Shown here in pieces: positions 1 through 64,000 of a stretch of DNA of 64,000 nucleotides. Where the stretch lies: positions 372,001-436,000 of the forward strand of contig NZ_CP064189.1 of NCBI RefSeq assembly GCF_015353075.1, given 5' to 3'. The translations under genes and the position numbers were made by a program. The notes beneath the pieces were generated by a model. The model searched no databases, was not told the origin of the DNA, and worked only from the letters and a program-made list of their open reading frames with translations. Position 1 is the stretch's first letter; every line of letters begins with the position of its first letter. The DNA comes from Rhizobium sp. 007. GTDB lineage: Bacteria; Pseudomonadota; Alphaproteobacteria; Rhizobiales; Rhizobiaceae.

Positions 1-64000
<64,000 letters not shown>

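Overview
The whole 64 kb is coding sequence for one enormous non-ribosomal peptide synthetase (NRPS) on the minus strand. It enters at base 64000 in the tail of a condensation (C) domain and leaves at base 1 inside another. No start, stop, docking region, thioesterase, promoter, RNA gene, transposon or intergenic gap of even 100 bases lies between. I count 20 adenylation (A) domains, 20 carrier (PCP) domains and 21 C-type domains (two of them partial), with a module every ~3.24 kb. The high G+C (about 70% in module backbones), proteobacterial-style A domains and dual condensation/epimerisation (C/E) domains point to a proteobacterium. Genus cannot be told from this window.

Modules are numbered here from N to C terminus, right to left. 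My reading of the specificity codes is: M1 Phe, M2 Ala, M3 Val, M4-M7 Ala, M8 Val, M9-M12 Ala, M13 Val, M14 Asx-like, M15 branched aliphatic, M16 Val, M17 Leu, M18 Ala, M19 Val, M20 Asx-like, then a partial C/E domain (M21). All complete C domains are C/E type except four LCL domains, which always join Ala to Val (M3, M8, M13, M19); the partial C domain of M1 is also LCL. The predicted product is therefore a long, hydrophobic, Ala/Val-rich peptide in which nearly every residue except the Ala before Val is D-configured. That is reminiscent of syringopeptin-type membrane-active peptides, but with no Thr/Dhb module in view.

The locus is strongly repetitive. A five-module, ~16.2 kb unit (Ala-Val-Ala-Ala-Ala) is repeated in tandem from about 24 to 62.9 kb, and a ~10 kb block at the left edge repeats the segment at 19.45-29.6 kb. 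Only the central ~450 bases of each A domain, the substrate-binding core, really differ between modules, and these cores often have lower G+C. This looks like a synthetase built by module duplication plus A-core swapping.

The nucleotide sequence contains dozens of 1-3 base indels that break the reading frame. Two long stretches stay open (16776-28673 and 55691-64000). The breaks sit mainly at homopolymers and at sites where paralogous modules differ, and some spots look like mixtures of two paralogues. I read most of them as consensus errors in a repeat that is hard to assemble rather than as gene decay. Fragment entries below give the pieces that are open; module entries give the biology.
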